DNA of 64,000 nt from Streptomyces sp. TRM68367 (GTDB lineage: Bacteria; Actinomycetota; Actinomycetes; Streptomycetales; Streptomycetaceae): positions 36,160 to 100,159 of the forward strand of contig NZ_JACTVI010000025.1 of the NCBI RefSeq assembly GCF_014495685.1, given 5' to 3'. Positions 7,549 through 16,534 of the stretch are shown here, one piece after another (the stretch's first letter is position 1; each line of letters begins with the position of its first letter). The translations under genes were made by a program, and so were the position numbers. The notes below the pieces were generated by a model, which did no database searches, had not been told where the DNA came from, and saw only the letters and a program-made list of their open reading frames with translations.

Positions 7549-10500
7549 GTGACACAGTCCGCATCGCCTGCCTATCTCCGGTTTCCGCACCTGCACGGCG
7601 AGTTGGTCGCCTTCACCGCCGAGGACGACGTGTGGCTCGCCCCGCTGGACGGCGGACGGGCCTGGCGGCTCAGCGCCGACAACGTGCCGGTGACCCTGCC
7701 GCGCATCTCGCCCGACGGCACCACCGTCGCCTGGACCTCCACCCGCGACGGCGCTCCAGAGGTGCACATCGCCCCCGCCGACGGCGGCCCAGCCAAGCGC
7801 CTGACGTACTGGGGAAGTTCACGGACCCAGGTGCGCGGCTGGACCCCTGACGGACAGGTCCTCGCCGTCAGCACCCGCGGCCAGGCCAACCTGCGCCGCT
7901 CCTGGGCCCACGCGATCCCCCTCGACGGCGGACCGGCCACCACCCTGCCCTACGGCTGGGTCGGCGACGTCGCGTTCGGGCCGAGCACGGTGCTGCTGTC
8001 CGCGCCGATGGGCCGCGAGGCCGCCTGGTGGAAGCGGTACCGGGGCGGTGGGGTCGGCAAGTTGTGGATCGACCGTGCCCCCCTCGGGGAAGAGGGAGCC
8101 GGCGAGTTCGTACGGCTGCACGAGGAGCTGGACGGCAACATCGAGTTCCCGCTGTGGGTGGGGGAGCGGGTCGCCTTCCTCTCCGACCACGAGGGCGTCG
8201 GCGCGCTGTACTCCTCCCTGCCCGACGGCTCCGACCTGCGCCGGCACACACCCGTCGACGGCTTCTACGCCCGGCACGCGGCGACCGACGGCAGCCGCGT
8301 CGTGTACGCCAGCGCCGGCGAACTGTGGCTGCTGGACGACCTGGACGGCGCCGAACCCCGGCGGCTGGACGTGCGGCTCGGCGGGCCGCGCGTCGACCTC
8401 CAGCCGTACCCGCTGAACGCCGCCCGCTGCTTCGGCTCGGCCGCCCCGGACCACACCGCGCGCGGCAGCGCCGTCGCCGTACGCGGCGCGGTGCACTGGG
8501 TCACCCACCGCTCCGGCCCCGCCCGCGCGCTGGCCGCGCAGCCCGGCGTACGGACCCGGCTGCCGCGTACCTTCCGGGCCGAGGGCGAGGAGTGGGTGGT
8601 GTGGGTGACGGACGCCGAGGGCGACGACGCCCTGGAGTTCGCGCCCGCCACCGGACTCACGCCCGGCGCGACCCCGCGCCGGCTCGCCGCCGGGCAGCTC
8701 GGCCGCGTCCTGGAACTGGCCATGGCACCCGACGGCAGCCGGGCCGCCGTCGCCTCGCACGACGGGCGCCTGCTGCTGGTCGAGCGCGAGACCGGCGAGG
8801 TGCGCGAGATCGACCGCAGCGAGCACGGCGACGTGTCCGGGCTGGCCTTCTCGCCCGACTCGGCCTGGCTGGCCTGGTCCCACCCCGGCCCGCGTCCGCT
8901 GGCCCAGCTGAAGCTCGCCAACACCACCGACCTGTCGGTCACCGAGGCGACCCCGCTGCGGTTCCACGACTACGCACCCGCGTTCACCCTCGACGGAAAG
9001 CACCTCGCGTTCCTGTCCACCCGCTCCTTCGATCCGGTCTACGACGAGCACGTCTTCGACCTGGCCTTCGTCGAGGGCGCCCGCCCGCACCTGATCACGC
9101 TCGCCGCGACGACGCCGTCGCCGTTCGGGCCGCAGCGGCACGGCCGTCCCTTCGAGACGCCCGACAAGGACGAGACCCCCGACAGCGAGGGCACCCCCAC
9201 CACCCGCATCGACCTCGAAGGCCTCGCCGACCGGATCGTGCCGTTCCCGGTCGAGGCCGCCCGCTACTCCAACCTGCGGGCCGCCAAGGACGGTGTGCTG
9301 TGGCTGCGGCACCCGGTGACCGGCGTGCTCGGCGCGTCCCGGGCCACGCCGGACGACCCCGACCCGGACACCGAGCTGGAGCGGTACGACCTCGCCCAGC
9401 AGCGCATCGAGCACCTCGCCGCCGACGCCGACCACTTCGAGGTCAGCGGCGACGGCAAGCGGATCCTGCTGTGGGCGGGCGACCGCCTGAAGGTCGTACC
9501 GAGCGACCGGCGCGCCTCGAACGACGACGACAGCGACACCAACATCACCGTCGACCTGTCCCGCGTACGGCAGTTCTGCGACCCGGCGGCCGAGTGGCGG
9601 CAGATGTACGACGAGACCGGCCGGATCATGCAGGACCACTTCTGGCGCGCGGACATGAACGGCGTCGACTGGGACGGCGTCCTCGACCGGTACCGGCCCG
9701 TCCTGGACCGGGTCGCCACCCACGACGACCTGGTCGACCTGCTGTGGGAGGTGCACGGGGAGCTGGGCACGTCGCACGCGTACGTCATTCCGCGTGGCGG
9801 GCACGGCGGCGGCGCCCGGCAGGGGCTGCTGGGCGCCGACATCTCCCGGCATGAGGACGGCAGTTGGCGGGTCGACCGGATCCTGCCCGCGGAGACCTCC
9901 GACCCGGACGCGCGCAGTCCACTGGCGGCGCCCGGGGTCGCGGTGCGGCCCGGCGACGCGATCGTGGCCGTCGCCGGGCAGGCCGTGGATCCCGTGACCG
10001 GGCCCGCGCCGCTGCTGGTCGGCACGGCCGGGAAGCCGGTGGAGCTGACCGTCTCGCCGGCCGGCGGGGGTGAGGTGCGGTACGCGGTCGTCGTGCCGCT
10101 GGCCGACGAGGAGCCGCTGCGGTACCACGCGTGGGTCGCGGACCGGCGGGCCTACGTCCACGGGAAGTCCGGCGGCCGGCTCGGGTATCTGCACGTGCCC
10201 GACATGCAGGCGCCGGGCTGGGCACAGATCCACCGCGACCTGCGGGTCGAGGTGGCGCGCGAGGGCCTGGTCGTCGACGTCCGCGAGAACCGCGGCGGTC
10301 ACACCTCCCAGCTGGTCATCGAGAAGCTGGCGCGGCGGATCGTCGGCTGGGACCTGCCGCGTGACATGCAGCCGGAGAGCTACCCGCGGGATGCGCCTCG
10401 GGGGCCGGTCGTCGCCGTCGCCAACGAGTTCTCCGGCTCGGACGGTGACATCGTGAACGCCGCGATCAAGGCGCTGGGGCTCGGGCCGGTCGTCGGTACG

Positions 10501-10761
10501 CGTACGTGGGGTGGCGTCATCGGGATCGACAGCCGGTACCGGTTGGTCGACGGCACGTTGATCACGCAACCGAAGTACGCGTTCTGGCTCGAGGGGTACG
10601 AGTGGGGCGTGGAGAACCACGGCGTCGATCCGGACGTGGAAGTGCTCCAGCGCCCCCAGGACTTCGCGGCGGGCCGCGACGCCCAACTGGACGAGGCGAT
10701 AAGGCTGGCGCTGGCGGCGCTGGAGGAATCCCCGGCCAAGACACCGCCGGTTTTGCCGTAA
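7549..10761 (+). CDS. Tricorn protease (S41-family peptidase)
   Basis: The full-length 1070-residue tricorn core protease degrades peptides released by the proteasome or other ATP-dependent proteases in the cytoplasm. Two beta-propeller regions fill roughly residues 1-680, followed by a PDZ-like domain (GVAVRPGDAIVAVAGQAV, about 795-815) and the tail-specific protease core. The catalytic set can be read at Ser742-His743 (GTSHAY), Ser964-Asp965 (FSGSDGD) and Glu1022 (GVENHG), nearly the numbering of the Thermoplasma enzyme. There is no signal peptide. GTG 7549 is the start. It is followed by a dispersed hairpin repeat rather than a T-rich terminator. Confidence 0.95.
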   Translation: MTQSASPAYLRFPHLHGELVAFTAEDDVWLAPLDGGRAWRLSADNVPVTLPRISPDGTTVAWTSTRDGAPEVHIAPADGGPAKRLTYWGSSRTQVRGWTPDGQVLAVSTRGQANLRRSWAHAIPLDGGPATTLPYGWVGDVAFGPSTVLLSAPMGREAAWWKRYRGGGVGKLWIDRAPLGEEGAGEFVRLHEELDGNIEFPLWVGERVAFLSDHEGVGALYSSLPDGSDLRRHTPVDGFYARHAATDGSRVVYASAGELWLLDDLDGAEPRRLDVRLGGPRVDLQPYPLNAARCFGSAAPDHTARGSAVAVRGAVHWVTHRSGPARALAAQPGVRTRLPRTFRAEGEEWVVWVTDAEGDDALEFAPATGLTPGATPRRLAAGQLGRVLELAMAPDGSRAAVASHDGRLLLVERETGEVREIDRSEHGDVSGLAFSPDSAWLAWSHPGPRPLAQLKLANTTDLSVTEATPLRFHDYAPAFTLDGKHLAFLSTRSFDPVYDEHVFDLAFVEGARPHLITLAATTPSPFGPQRHGRPFETPDKDETPDSEGTPTTRIDLEGLADRIVPFPVEAARYSNLRAAKDGVLWLRHPVTGVLGASRATPDDPDPDTELERYDLAQQRIEHLAADADHFEVSGDGKRILLWAGDRLKVVPSDRRASNDDDSDTNITVDLSRVRQFCDPAAEWRQMYDETGRIMQDHFWRADMNGVDWDGVLDRYRPVLDRVATHDDLVDLLWEVHGELGTSHAYVIPRGGHGGGARQGLLGADISRHEDGSWRVDRILPAETSDPDARSPLAAPGVAVRPGDAIVAVAGQAVDPVTGPAPLLVGTAGKPVELTVSPAGGGEVRYAVVVPLADEEPLRYHAWVADRRAYVHGKSGGRLGYLHVPDMQAPGWAQIHRDLRVEVAREGLVVDVRENRGGHTSQLVIEKLARRIVGWDLPRDMQPESYPRDAPRGPVVAVANEFSGSDGDIVNAAIKALGLGPVVGTRTWGGVIGIDSRYRLVDGTLITQPKYAFWLEGYEWGVENHGVDPDVEVLQRPQDFAAGRDAQLDEAIRLALAALEESPAKTPPVLP

Positions 10762-10769
10762 CCGGCGTT

Positions 10770-10839
10770 GGTGCTGGCCGGGGGTTGGGTGCGCAGACCG
10801 GCGCTACGGGGTGCCGCCCGCGCCCACCCGTGCCGCCCC
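10770..10839 (+). repeat. Dispersed intergenic hairpin repeat, copy A
   Basis: About 70 bp beginning GGTGCTGGCCGGGGG recur with only a few changes at 51975-52043, there downstream of uppS. Inside each copy a GGGTGGGTGCGCGG-like stretch can pair with CGCGCCCACCC. Both copies lie just after a stop codon in the same orientation as the preceding gene, suggesting a 3'-end role. The rest of the gap up to 11071 (310 bp in total between genes) holds no gene I can support. Confidence 0.8.
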
Positions 10840-11071
10840 AGGCGGCACGCATGCCCGCGGCTCGCGAGCACGGTTGCGCGCCGTCGCCTGCGTAGCTGCG
10901 GGCAATGCGTGCCTCCTCCAGTGCCTTGATTCGTTCGAGCGTGGGGGGAGGCACCCCGTCAGCGAGGGCGAGCGGACCCACCCCCGGCCAGCCACGGCAC
11001 CGGGCACGGCGCCTCGCGCGGGTCGATACGATGCCCGTGAGAGATCCGCGTCGGCGTGAGGAGGCACACGT

Positions 11072-11425
11072 ATGGCAGGGGAAGCGCAGGACGACTGTCT
11101 GTTCTGCAAGATCGTGCAGGGGCATGTCCCGGCGACGATCGTGCGCGAGACGGACACGACCATCGCGTTCCGGGACATCAACCCCCAGGCGCCCACCCAC
11201 GTCCTGGTCGTCCCCAAGGCGCACTACCCGAACGCCGCCACGCTGGCCGCCGCCGACCCGTCCGTCATCGCGGACGTCCTGTGCGAGACCAAGGTCGTCG
11301 CGGACGAGGACAAGCTGGAGAGCTACCGCGTGGTGTTCAACACGGGCGCCGGCGTCGGCCAGACCGTCTTCCACGTCCACGCCCACGTCCTCGGCGGCCG
11401 TGGCATGCAGTGGCCCCCGGGGTAA
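11072..11425 (+). CDS. HIT (histidine triad) family nucleotide-binding protein
   Basis: A 117-residue Hint-type protein: a nucleotidyl hydrolase acting on phosphoramidates of AMP. It begins with the zinc-site pattern CLFCKIV (residues 9-15) and ends with the diagnostic triad HVHAHVLGG near residue 104. Size is standard for Hint. An AGGAGG lies about 7 nt before the ATG. RNase Z starts 6 bp after its stop, so the two are probably cotranscribed; this order is shared with other Streptomyces in my memory. Confidence 0.93.
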   Translation: MAGEAQDDCLFCKIVQGHVPATIVRETDTTIAFRDINPQAPTHVLVVPKAHYPNAATLAAADPSVIADVLCETKVVADEDKLESYRVVFNTGAGVGQTVFHVHAHVLGGRGMQWPPG

Positions 11426-11431
11426 GCCGCG

Positions 11432-12337
11432 TTGTCCGTACGTGAACTGGTGGTCCTCGGCACCGCCAGCCAGGTCCCGACCCGGCACCGCAACCACAAC
11501 GGGTACCTGCTGCGGTGGGACGGGGAGGGCCTCCTGTTCGACCCCGGCGAGGGCACGCAGCGGCAGATGCTGCGCGCCGGGGCCACCGCGCACGACCTGA
11601 ACCGGATCTGCGTCACCCACTTCCACGGCGACCACTCCCTGGGCCTCGCCGGCGTGATCCAGCGCATCAACCTCGACCAGGTCCCGCACGACATCACCGC
11701 CCACTACCCCCGCTCCGGCCGCCGCTTCTTCAACCGGCTGCGCTACGCCACCGCCTACCGCGAGACGGTCCAGCTCATCGAGGCCCCGGTGGACACCGAC
11801 GGCGTCCTCGTGGCGACGCCCGCGTACACGCTTCAGGCCCGCAAGCTCTCCCACCCCGTCGAGTCCTACGGCTACCGCCTCGTCGAACCCGACGGCCGCC
11901 GCATGCTGCCCGACCGGCTCGCCGCGCACGGCATCAAGGGCCCGGACGTGGGCCGGATCCAGCGCGAGGGCACGCTCGGCGGCGTCCGCCTGGAGGACGT
12001 CAGCGAGGTGCGGCGCGGGCAGCGGTTCGCGTTCGTCATGGACACCCGGCTGTGCGACGGGGTGCACGCGCTCGCCGACGGCTGCGACCTGCTCGTCATC
12101 GAGTCGACCTTCCTCGACGAGGACGTGCACCTGGCCGTCGAGCACGGCCACCTGACGGCGGGGCAGGCGGCCCGCGCCGCCCGCGACGCGGGCGTACGGC
12201 ACCTCGTCCTGACCCACTTCAGCCAGCGCTACACCGAGCCGGAGGAGTTCGAGCGGCAGGCACGGCAGGCCGGGTTCGAGGGAGAGCTGACCGTGGCGCA
12301 CGATCTGCTGCGGGTGCCGCTGCCGAAGCGGCGCTGA
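11432..12337 (+). CDS. rnz: Ribonuclease Z
   Basis: RNase Z removes the 3' trailer of tRNA precursors. The 301-residue metallo-beta-lactamase-fold protein has the zinc signature THFHGDHSLGL near residue 62, the substrate-handling KLSHPVESYGYR, FVMDTRLCDGV with the bridging Asp, and the final HFSQRY. TTG 11432 is taken as the start because MSVRELVVLGTASQVP is the usual N-terminus and no in-frame ATG or GTG lies nearby upstream. It directly follows the HIT gene. The next gene downstream is a broken adenosine deaminase. Confidence 0.93.
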   Translation: MSVRELVVLGTASQVPTRHRNHNGYLLRWDGEGLLFDPGEGTQRQMLRAGATAHDLNRICVTHFHGDHSLGLAGVIQRINLDQVPHDITAHYPRSGRRFFNRLRYATAYRETVQLIEAPVDTDGVLVATPAYTLQARKLSHPVESYGYRLVEPDGRRMLPDRLAAHGIKGPDVGRIQREGTLGGVRLEDVSEVRRGQRFAFVMDTRLCDGVHALADGCDLLVIESTFLDEDVHLAVEHGHLTAGQAARAARDAGVRHLVLTHFSQRYTEPEEFERQARQAGFEGELTVAHDLLRVPLPKRR

Positions 12338-12382
12338 AGGGCTGGTTCCGGTTCACCGGGCCCGCCGCCGTACGATGCTGCG

Positions 12383-12655
12383 ATGCCCCTCCCGAAAGCC
12401 GAACTGCACCTTCATGTCGAAGGCACCCTGGAACCCGAGCTGGCCTTCGAGCTGGCCGCCCGCAACGGCGTCGAGCTGCCGTACGCCGACACCGACGAGC
12501 TGCGCGAGGCGTACCGCTTCCAGGACCTTCAGTCCTTTCTCGACCTCTACTACGCGCTCATGGCCGTCCTGCGCACCGAGCAGGACTTCGCCGACCTCGC
12601 GAACGCCTACCTCGCCCGGGCCGCTGCGCAGGGCGTGCGGCACGCGGAGATATTC
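12383..12655 (+). pseudogene. add: Adenosine deaminase, N-terminal fragment
   Basis: The first 91 codons encode a normal adenosine/adenine deaminase start, with the metal-binding AELHLHVEGTLEPEL at residues 7-21 and conserved text up to GVRHAEIF. There homology stops and the frame enters unrelated Ser/Arg-rich sequence, so roughly 250 residues including the catalytic Glu, His and Asp are missing. The fragment is fused out of frame to the tail of a nucleotidyltransferase-like gene. The shared TTCGAC around the joint suggests deletion through short homology. The open frame continues to 13522 but is meaningless beyond the joint. Confidence 0.88.
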
Positions 12656-12942
12656 TGTTCGACGTCTTCCGCGAGCCGCACGAGGGCGGGACGTGGATCT
12701 GCCGGCGGCACGAGAGTCTGCGGCTGCCGTACGACGCGATCATCGAGCGGACGGCGGACGGGATTCCCTGTCTGGTGCCGGAGTTGGTGCTGCTGTTCAA
12801 AGCGAAGGCGCTACGGCCCAAGGACCAGGCCGACTTCGACGGGGTGCTGCCGCTGCTCGGCCGGGCGCGGCGGGAACTTCTTGCCGAGTGGCTGGAGCGC
12901 GTGCACCCCGGTCATCCGTGGCGGGCGAAGCTGGCGGGGTGA
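12649..12942 (+). pseudogene. C-terminal fragment of a nucleotidyltransferase-like protein
   Basis: Reading frame 1 from 12649 gives DILFDVFREPHEGGTWICRR and continues through RLPYDAIIERTADGIPCLVPE to HPGHPWRAKLAG and a stop. This is the C-terminal part of a small Streptomyces family annotated as nucleotidyltransferase or aminoglycoside-2''-adenylyltransferase-like. The N-terminal half with its catalytic acidic motif is absent and no start codon or ribosome site belongs to it. It is joined to the adenosine deaminase fragment in a different frame, marking a deletion that removed the 3' part of one gene and the 5' part of the other. Confidence 0.75.
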
Positions 12943-12958
12943 GCAGCGCGGGCCGCGT

Positions 12959-13480
12959 TCATCGCCAGTGCACGGCCCCACCCCCGGAGGGAACCGTCGC
13001 CTCCACCTTCGCCCGGATCTCCCGCATCACCGCGACGATCCGCTCCACGTGCTCCGGCGTCAGCCGGACCACCGGCACCGAGCAGCTGATGGCGTCCTGG
13101 GCGGGGGAGTCGTACCGCAGGGCGAAGCCGAAGCCGGCGATGCCGAGGACGCCCTCCTCGCGGTCGATCGAGTAGCCGCGCGCCCGGACCTCGGCGAGGT
13201 CGGCCAGGATGGTCTCCTGGGTGGTGTGGGAGTTGGGCGTGAGCCCCTCGTACGGGCCCCGGGGCAGTTCGCCGTCGGGCCGTTCGGCCAGCAGTGCCTT
13301 GCCCAGTGCCCCCGCGTGCGCCGGCAGCCGCCGGCCCACCCTGCTGATCGTCCGCAGGTACTCGTGCGACTCCCGCGTCGCCAGATACGCCACGTCCCGC
13401 CCGTCCAGCCGCCCCATGTGGATCGTCTCGCCCAGCGCCTCGGACGCCTCGTCGAGATACGGCCGCACCACCCGCACGCG
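12959..13480 (-). pseudogene. IclR-family regulator, effector domain only
   Basis: From about 13480 down to the stop at 12959 the minus strand encodes the ligand-binding half of an IclR regulator: RPYLDEASEALGETIHMGRL, DVAYLATRESHEYLRTISRV, PAHAGALGKALLAERPDG, and the end REIRAKVEATVPSGGGAVHWR. The N-terminal winged helix (about 80 residues) is missing: upstream of RVRVVRPY the frame runs into the promoter and antisense of the glucarate dehydratase gene. It probably once regulated that divergent gene. An internal Met (HMGRLDGR) might allow a headless product, but it could not bind DNA. Confidence 0.85.
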
Positions 13481-13532
13481 AGGAGATGGCACGCTCTGTC
13501 CGCGCCGGACCCGACCTCGTAGGAGCCGCCCT

Positions 13533-14840
13533 GTGACCGCCGCCGACACCCGGGACCTGACCATCGCCGAGGTACGGCTCACGCCGATCCTGGTCGCCGA
13601 CCCGCCGCTGCTGAACACGCAGGGCGTGCACCAGCCGTACACCCCCCGGCTGATCGTGGAGGTGGTGACGGCCGGCGGGATCACGGGTGTGGGGGAGACG
13701 TACGGCGACACCAAGTACCTGGAACTGGCCCGGCCCTTCGCCGCGCGGCTGACGGGACGCCAGGTAGGCGATCTCAACGGCCTGTTCACGGTTGCCGACC
13801 AGGTCGCCGTGGACGCCTCCCGGGTCGCCGGGCAGGTCGACGTGGGCGGGCTGCGCGGCGTGCAGACCGCCGACAAGCTGCGGCTGTCCGTCGTCTCGGC
13901 GTTCGAGGTCGCCTGTATCGACGCCCTCGGCAAGGCGCTCGGGCTGCCCGTGCACGCGCTGCTGGGCGGCAAGGTGCGCGACGCCGTGGAGTACAGCGCG
14001 TACCTGTTCTACAAGTGGGCCGACCACCCGGAGGGCGTGCCGGCCGAGAAGGACGACTGGGGCGCCGCCGTCGACCCGGCCGGGGTCGTGGAGCAGGCGC
14101 GGAAGTTCAAGGAGCGGTACGGCTTCACGTCCTTCAAGCTCAAGGGCGGCGTCTTCCCGCCCGACGAGGAGATCGCGGCGGTACGCGCCCTGGCCGAGGC
14201 GTTCCCCGGGCACCCGCTGCGCCTCGACCCCAACGGCGCCTGGTCGGTGGAGACCTCGCTGAAGGTGGCGAAGGAACTCGGGGACGTCCTGGAGTACCTG
14301 GAGGACCCGGCGCTCGGCACCGACGCCATGGCCGAGGTCGCCGCCGCCACCGACGTGCCGCTGGCCACCAACATGTGCGTGACGACGTTCGCCGAGATCA
14401 AGGAGGCGTTCACGCGCGACGCCGTCCAGGTCGTGCTGTCCGACCACCACTACTGGGGCGGGCTGCGCAACACGCAGCAACTCGCCGCGATCTGTCGCAC
14501 TTTCGGGGTAGGGGTGTCCATGCACTCCAACACCCATCTGGGCATCTCGCTCGCCGCCATGACCCACGTGGCGGCGACCGTCCCCGGCCTCCACCACGCC
14601 TGCGACTCCCACTACCCCTGGCAGTCGGAGGACGTCCTCACCCACCGCCTCACCTTCGACGCCGGCAAGGTCACCGTGTCCGACGCCCCGGGCCTCGGCG
14701 TCGAACTCGACCACGACAAGCTGGCGCTCCTCCACCAGCGCCGGCGCGACAACGACGGCTCCCTGCACGACCGCGACGACGCCGCGGCCATGCGCATCGC
14801 CGACCCGGACTGGGTCACGCCGGCGGTGCCGCGCTGGTAG
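13533..14840 (+). CDS. gudD: Glucarate dehydratase (enolase superfamily)
   Basis: A 435-residue mandelate racemase/glucarate dehydratase subgroup enzyme that would convert D-glucarate to 5-keto-4-deoxyglucarate. Signature pieces are SFKLKGGVF (KxK motif with the catalytic Lys, near residue 205), RLDPNGAWS (metal ligand Asp), EYLEDPALG (metal ligand Glu), ATNMCVT, and SMHSNTHLGIS carrying the catalytic His-Asp side residues. GTG 13533 follows AGGAG (13521-13525) at 7 nt. It is divergent from the truncated IclR gene. The protein is full length, so sugar-acid catabolism may survive without its regulator. Confidence 0.92.
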   Translation: MTAADTRDLTIAEVRLTPILVADPPLLNTQGVHQPYTPRLIVEVVTAGGITGVGETYGDTKYLELARPFAARLTGRQVGDLNGLFTVADQVAVDASRVAGQVDVGGLRGVQTADKLRLSVVSAFEVACIDALGKALGLPVHALLGGKVRDAVEYSAYLFYKWADHPEGVPAEKDDWGAAVDPAGVVEQARKFKERYGFTSFKLKGGVFPPDEEIAAVRALAEAFPGHPLRLDPNGAWSVETSLKVAKELGDVLEYLEDPALGTDAMAEVAAATDVPLATNMCVTTFAEIKEAFTRDAVQVVLSDHHYWGGLRNTQQLAAICRTFGVGVSMHSNTHLGISLAAMTHVAATVPGLHHACDSHYPWQSEDVLTHRLTFDAGKVTVSDAPGLGVELDHDKLALLHQRRRDNDGSLHDRDDAAAMRIADPDWVTPAVPRW

Positions 14841-14933
14841 GCGCGAGGCGGTCGGCGGATACACGGTGTCCGGGCCGTTGTCAGTGGCGTGGTGCACACT
14901 GGCCTGGTCCGCACCATGTCAGGGGAGCGCACC

Positions 14934-16340
14934 GTGAGCCCGTCCACCGCCTCCGCCCCGTCCGTCGGAAAGGGACCGTCGTCCGGAGCCGGACCGTCAC
15001 CCCTCGCGAATGGACCGTCACCCCTCGCGAACGGGCCGTCACCCGTCGGGAGGGGACCGTCGTCTCCCGGAATGGGACCGTCATCTGTCGGGAGGGGGCC
15101 GTCGTCCCCCGCGGTGGGACCCTCGTCTCCGGGAATGGGACGGTCGTCCCCCATAATGGGACCGCCTCCCGTCGTCACCCGAGCGGGACCGTCACCCGCC
15201 GCAAAGGCACCGGCCTCCTTCGCCGGCGGCCCCTTCGCCGTGGGCCGGCCCGCGCCGGACCGGCCCCAGGTCGACCCGCTGGCCGCCCTGCGGACCCCCT
15301 CCGACCCGCCGGTGGACGTGTATCTCACGGGCACCGTCTTCCTCGACATCATCTTCACCGGGCTCGACTCCGCCCCCGTGCGCGGGACCGAGTCCTGGGC
15401 GCGCGGGATGGGGTCGAGCCCCGGCGGCGTCGCCAACATGGCCACGGCCCTGGCCCGCCTCGGCCTGCGTACGTCGCTCGCGGCGGCCTTCGGCGACGAC
15501 CACTACGGCGACTACTGCTGGGACGCCCTGGAACAGGGCGAGGGCATCGACCTCACCCCGTCCCGCACGGTCCCCGGCTGGCACTCGCCGGTCACGGTCT
15601 CGATGGCGTACGAGGGGGAGCGCACGATGGTCTCCCACGGCCACGAACCGCCCCCGGACGAGCCAGCCCCCGAGTGCCCGCCCCGCGCGCGTGCCGCCGT
15701 GGCCTCGCTGGTGCCGGGCAAACAGGCGCCCTGGATCGCCCAGGCCGCGGCGAGGGGCACCCGTGTCTTCGCCGACGTCGGCTGGGACGAGAGCGGCGCC
15801 TGGGACCTGGCGGGCCTCGCCGACCTCGCCCACTGCGAGGCGTTCCTGCCGAACGCCGAGGAGGCGATGCGCTACACCGGCGCCTCCTGCCCCCGGGCCG
15901 CCGCGCACGCCCTCACCGCGCACGTGCCGCTCGCGGTGGTCACCCTCGGCGCGGAGGGCGCCTGCGCGGTCGACCGGCGCACGGGCGAGACCGCCGAGGT
16001 CCCCGCCATCGCCGTGGAGGCCCTCGACCCCACCGGCGCCGGGGACGTCTTCGTGGCCGGCTTCGTCACCGGCACCCTGGCCGGCTGGCCCCTCGCCGAC
16101 CGCCTCGCCTTCGCGGGCCTGACCGCCGCCCTGTCCGTCCAGGAGTTCGGCGGCTCCCTGTCGGCCCCGAGCTGGTCCGAGATCGCCACGTGGTGGCGCA
16201 CGATCCAGTCGGTGCGCTCCCAGGACCCGACCGCCCTGACCCGCTACGCCTTCCTCACCGACCTGGTCCCCGACGAGCTGGGCAGGAGCTGGCCCCTGCG
16301 CCGGGCGGTCCCCACCATCGGCTTCCGCGCCCCGGGATGA
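14934..16340 (+). CDS. PfkB-family carbohydrate kinase with a repetitive N-terminal extension
   Basis: The core is a ribokinase/PfkB-fold sugar kinase: VYLTGTVFLDIIFTGL opens it, SSPGGVANMATALARLGL is the substrate-side motif, and DPTGAGDVFVAGF near residue 365 is the C-terminal catalytic signature with the general-base Asp. Before this core lie about 110 residues unlike any kinase domain, dominated by a Gly-Pro-Ser-Ser/Pro heptapeptide array encoded by 21-bp DNA repeats. GTG 14934 is chosen because AGGGGAG (14920-14926) precedes it by 7 nt; the open frame reaches back to 14889. The substrate is unknown, though the glucarate gene upstream hints at sugar metabolism. Confidence 0.87.
   Translation: MSPSTASAPSVGKGPSSGAGPSPLANGPSPLANGPSPVGRGPSSPGMGPSSVGRGPSSPAVGPSSPGMGRSSPIMGPPPVVTRAGPSPAAKAPASFAGGPFAVGRPAPDRPQVDPLAALRTPSDPPVDVYLTGTVFLDIIFTGLDSAPVRGTESWARGMGSSPGGVANMATALARLGLRTSLAAAFGDDHYGDYCWDALEQGEGIDLTPSRTVPGWHSPVTVSMAYEGERTMVSHGHEPPPDEPAPECPPRARAAVASLVPGKQAPWIAQAAARGTRVFADVGWDESGAWDLAGLADLAHCEAFLPNAEEAMRYTGASCPRAAAHALTAHVPLAVVTLGAEGACAVDRRTGETAEVPAIAVEALDPTGAGDVFVAGFVTGTLAGWPLADRLAFAGLTAALSVQEFGGSLSAPSWSEIATWWRTIQSVRSQDPTALTRYAFLTDLVPDELGRSWPLRRAVPTIGFRAPG
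14973..15206 (+). repeat. 21-bp tandem repeat array inside the kinase gene
   Basis: Eight consecutive 21-bp units run from 14991 to 15158, each opening GG(A/G)CC(G/C)TC or a close variant, with partial or stretched units on both sides (14973-14990, 15159-15185, 15186-15206). Units keep phase with the reading frame and encode seven-residue repeats of the GPSxPxx kind. The first two units differ at a single base, a sign of recent duplication. Confidence 0.93.
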
Positions 16341-16507
16341 CCCGCCCGGCCGCACACCGCCTCGCCGACGACGGGTGACGCGCCGGTCACCGCGGGCGAC
16401 GGGCCGTGTACGCGGCGGTGAAAAGGCCTCGGCGTTGTCGGTGGGGCGTCGTACGCTGGACCCATCAGCAGATGCCTGTCACGCGGCGCGCAGCCGCAGA
16501 GGAGGAC

Positions 16508-16534
16508 ATGCAGGCCTTAAGCGCCGGCCCATGA
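16508..16534 (+). CDS. Putative 8-codon leader ORF with a TTA codon, overlapping phoH
   Basis: ATG 16508 opens a frame encoding MQALSAGP that ends in TGA at 16532-16534, overlapping the phoH ATG at 16531 (ATGA). Its fourth codon is TTA, which in Streptomyces is read only by the bldA tRNA. AGGAGG (16500-16505) is the only strong ribosome site nearby: 2 nt from this ATG, which is tight, and 25 nt from the phoH ATG, which is too far for direct use. Termination-coupled reinitiation at phoH would reconcile these distances. Translation of the mini-ORF is not proven. Confidence 0.4.
   Translation: MQALSAGP

Noticed and set aside
7819..10686. Long minus-strand open frame (955 codons) opposite tricorn
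   Set aside because: It is the antisense shadow of a well-conserved gene in high-G+C DNA; the translation is Arg/Gly/Val-rich with no family motif.
10880..11000. Minus-strand peptide LADGVPPPTLERIKALEEARIARS in the gap before the HIT gene
   Set aside because: It looks protein-like for about 25 residues, but there is no start codon, ribosome site or recognisable family; too short to call a gene fragment.
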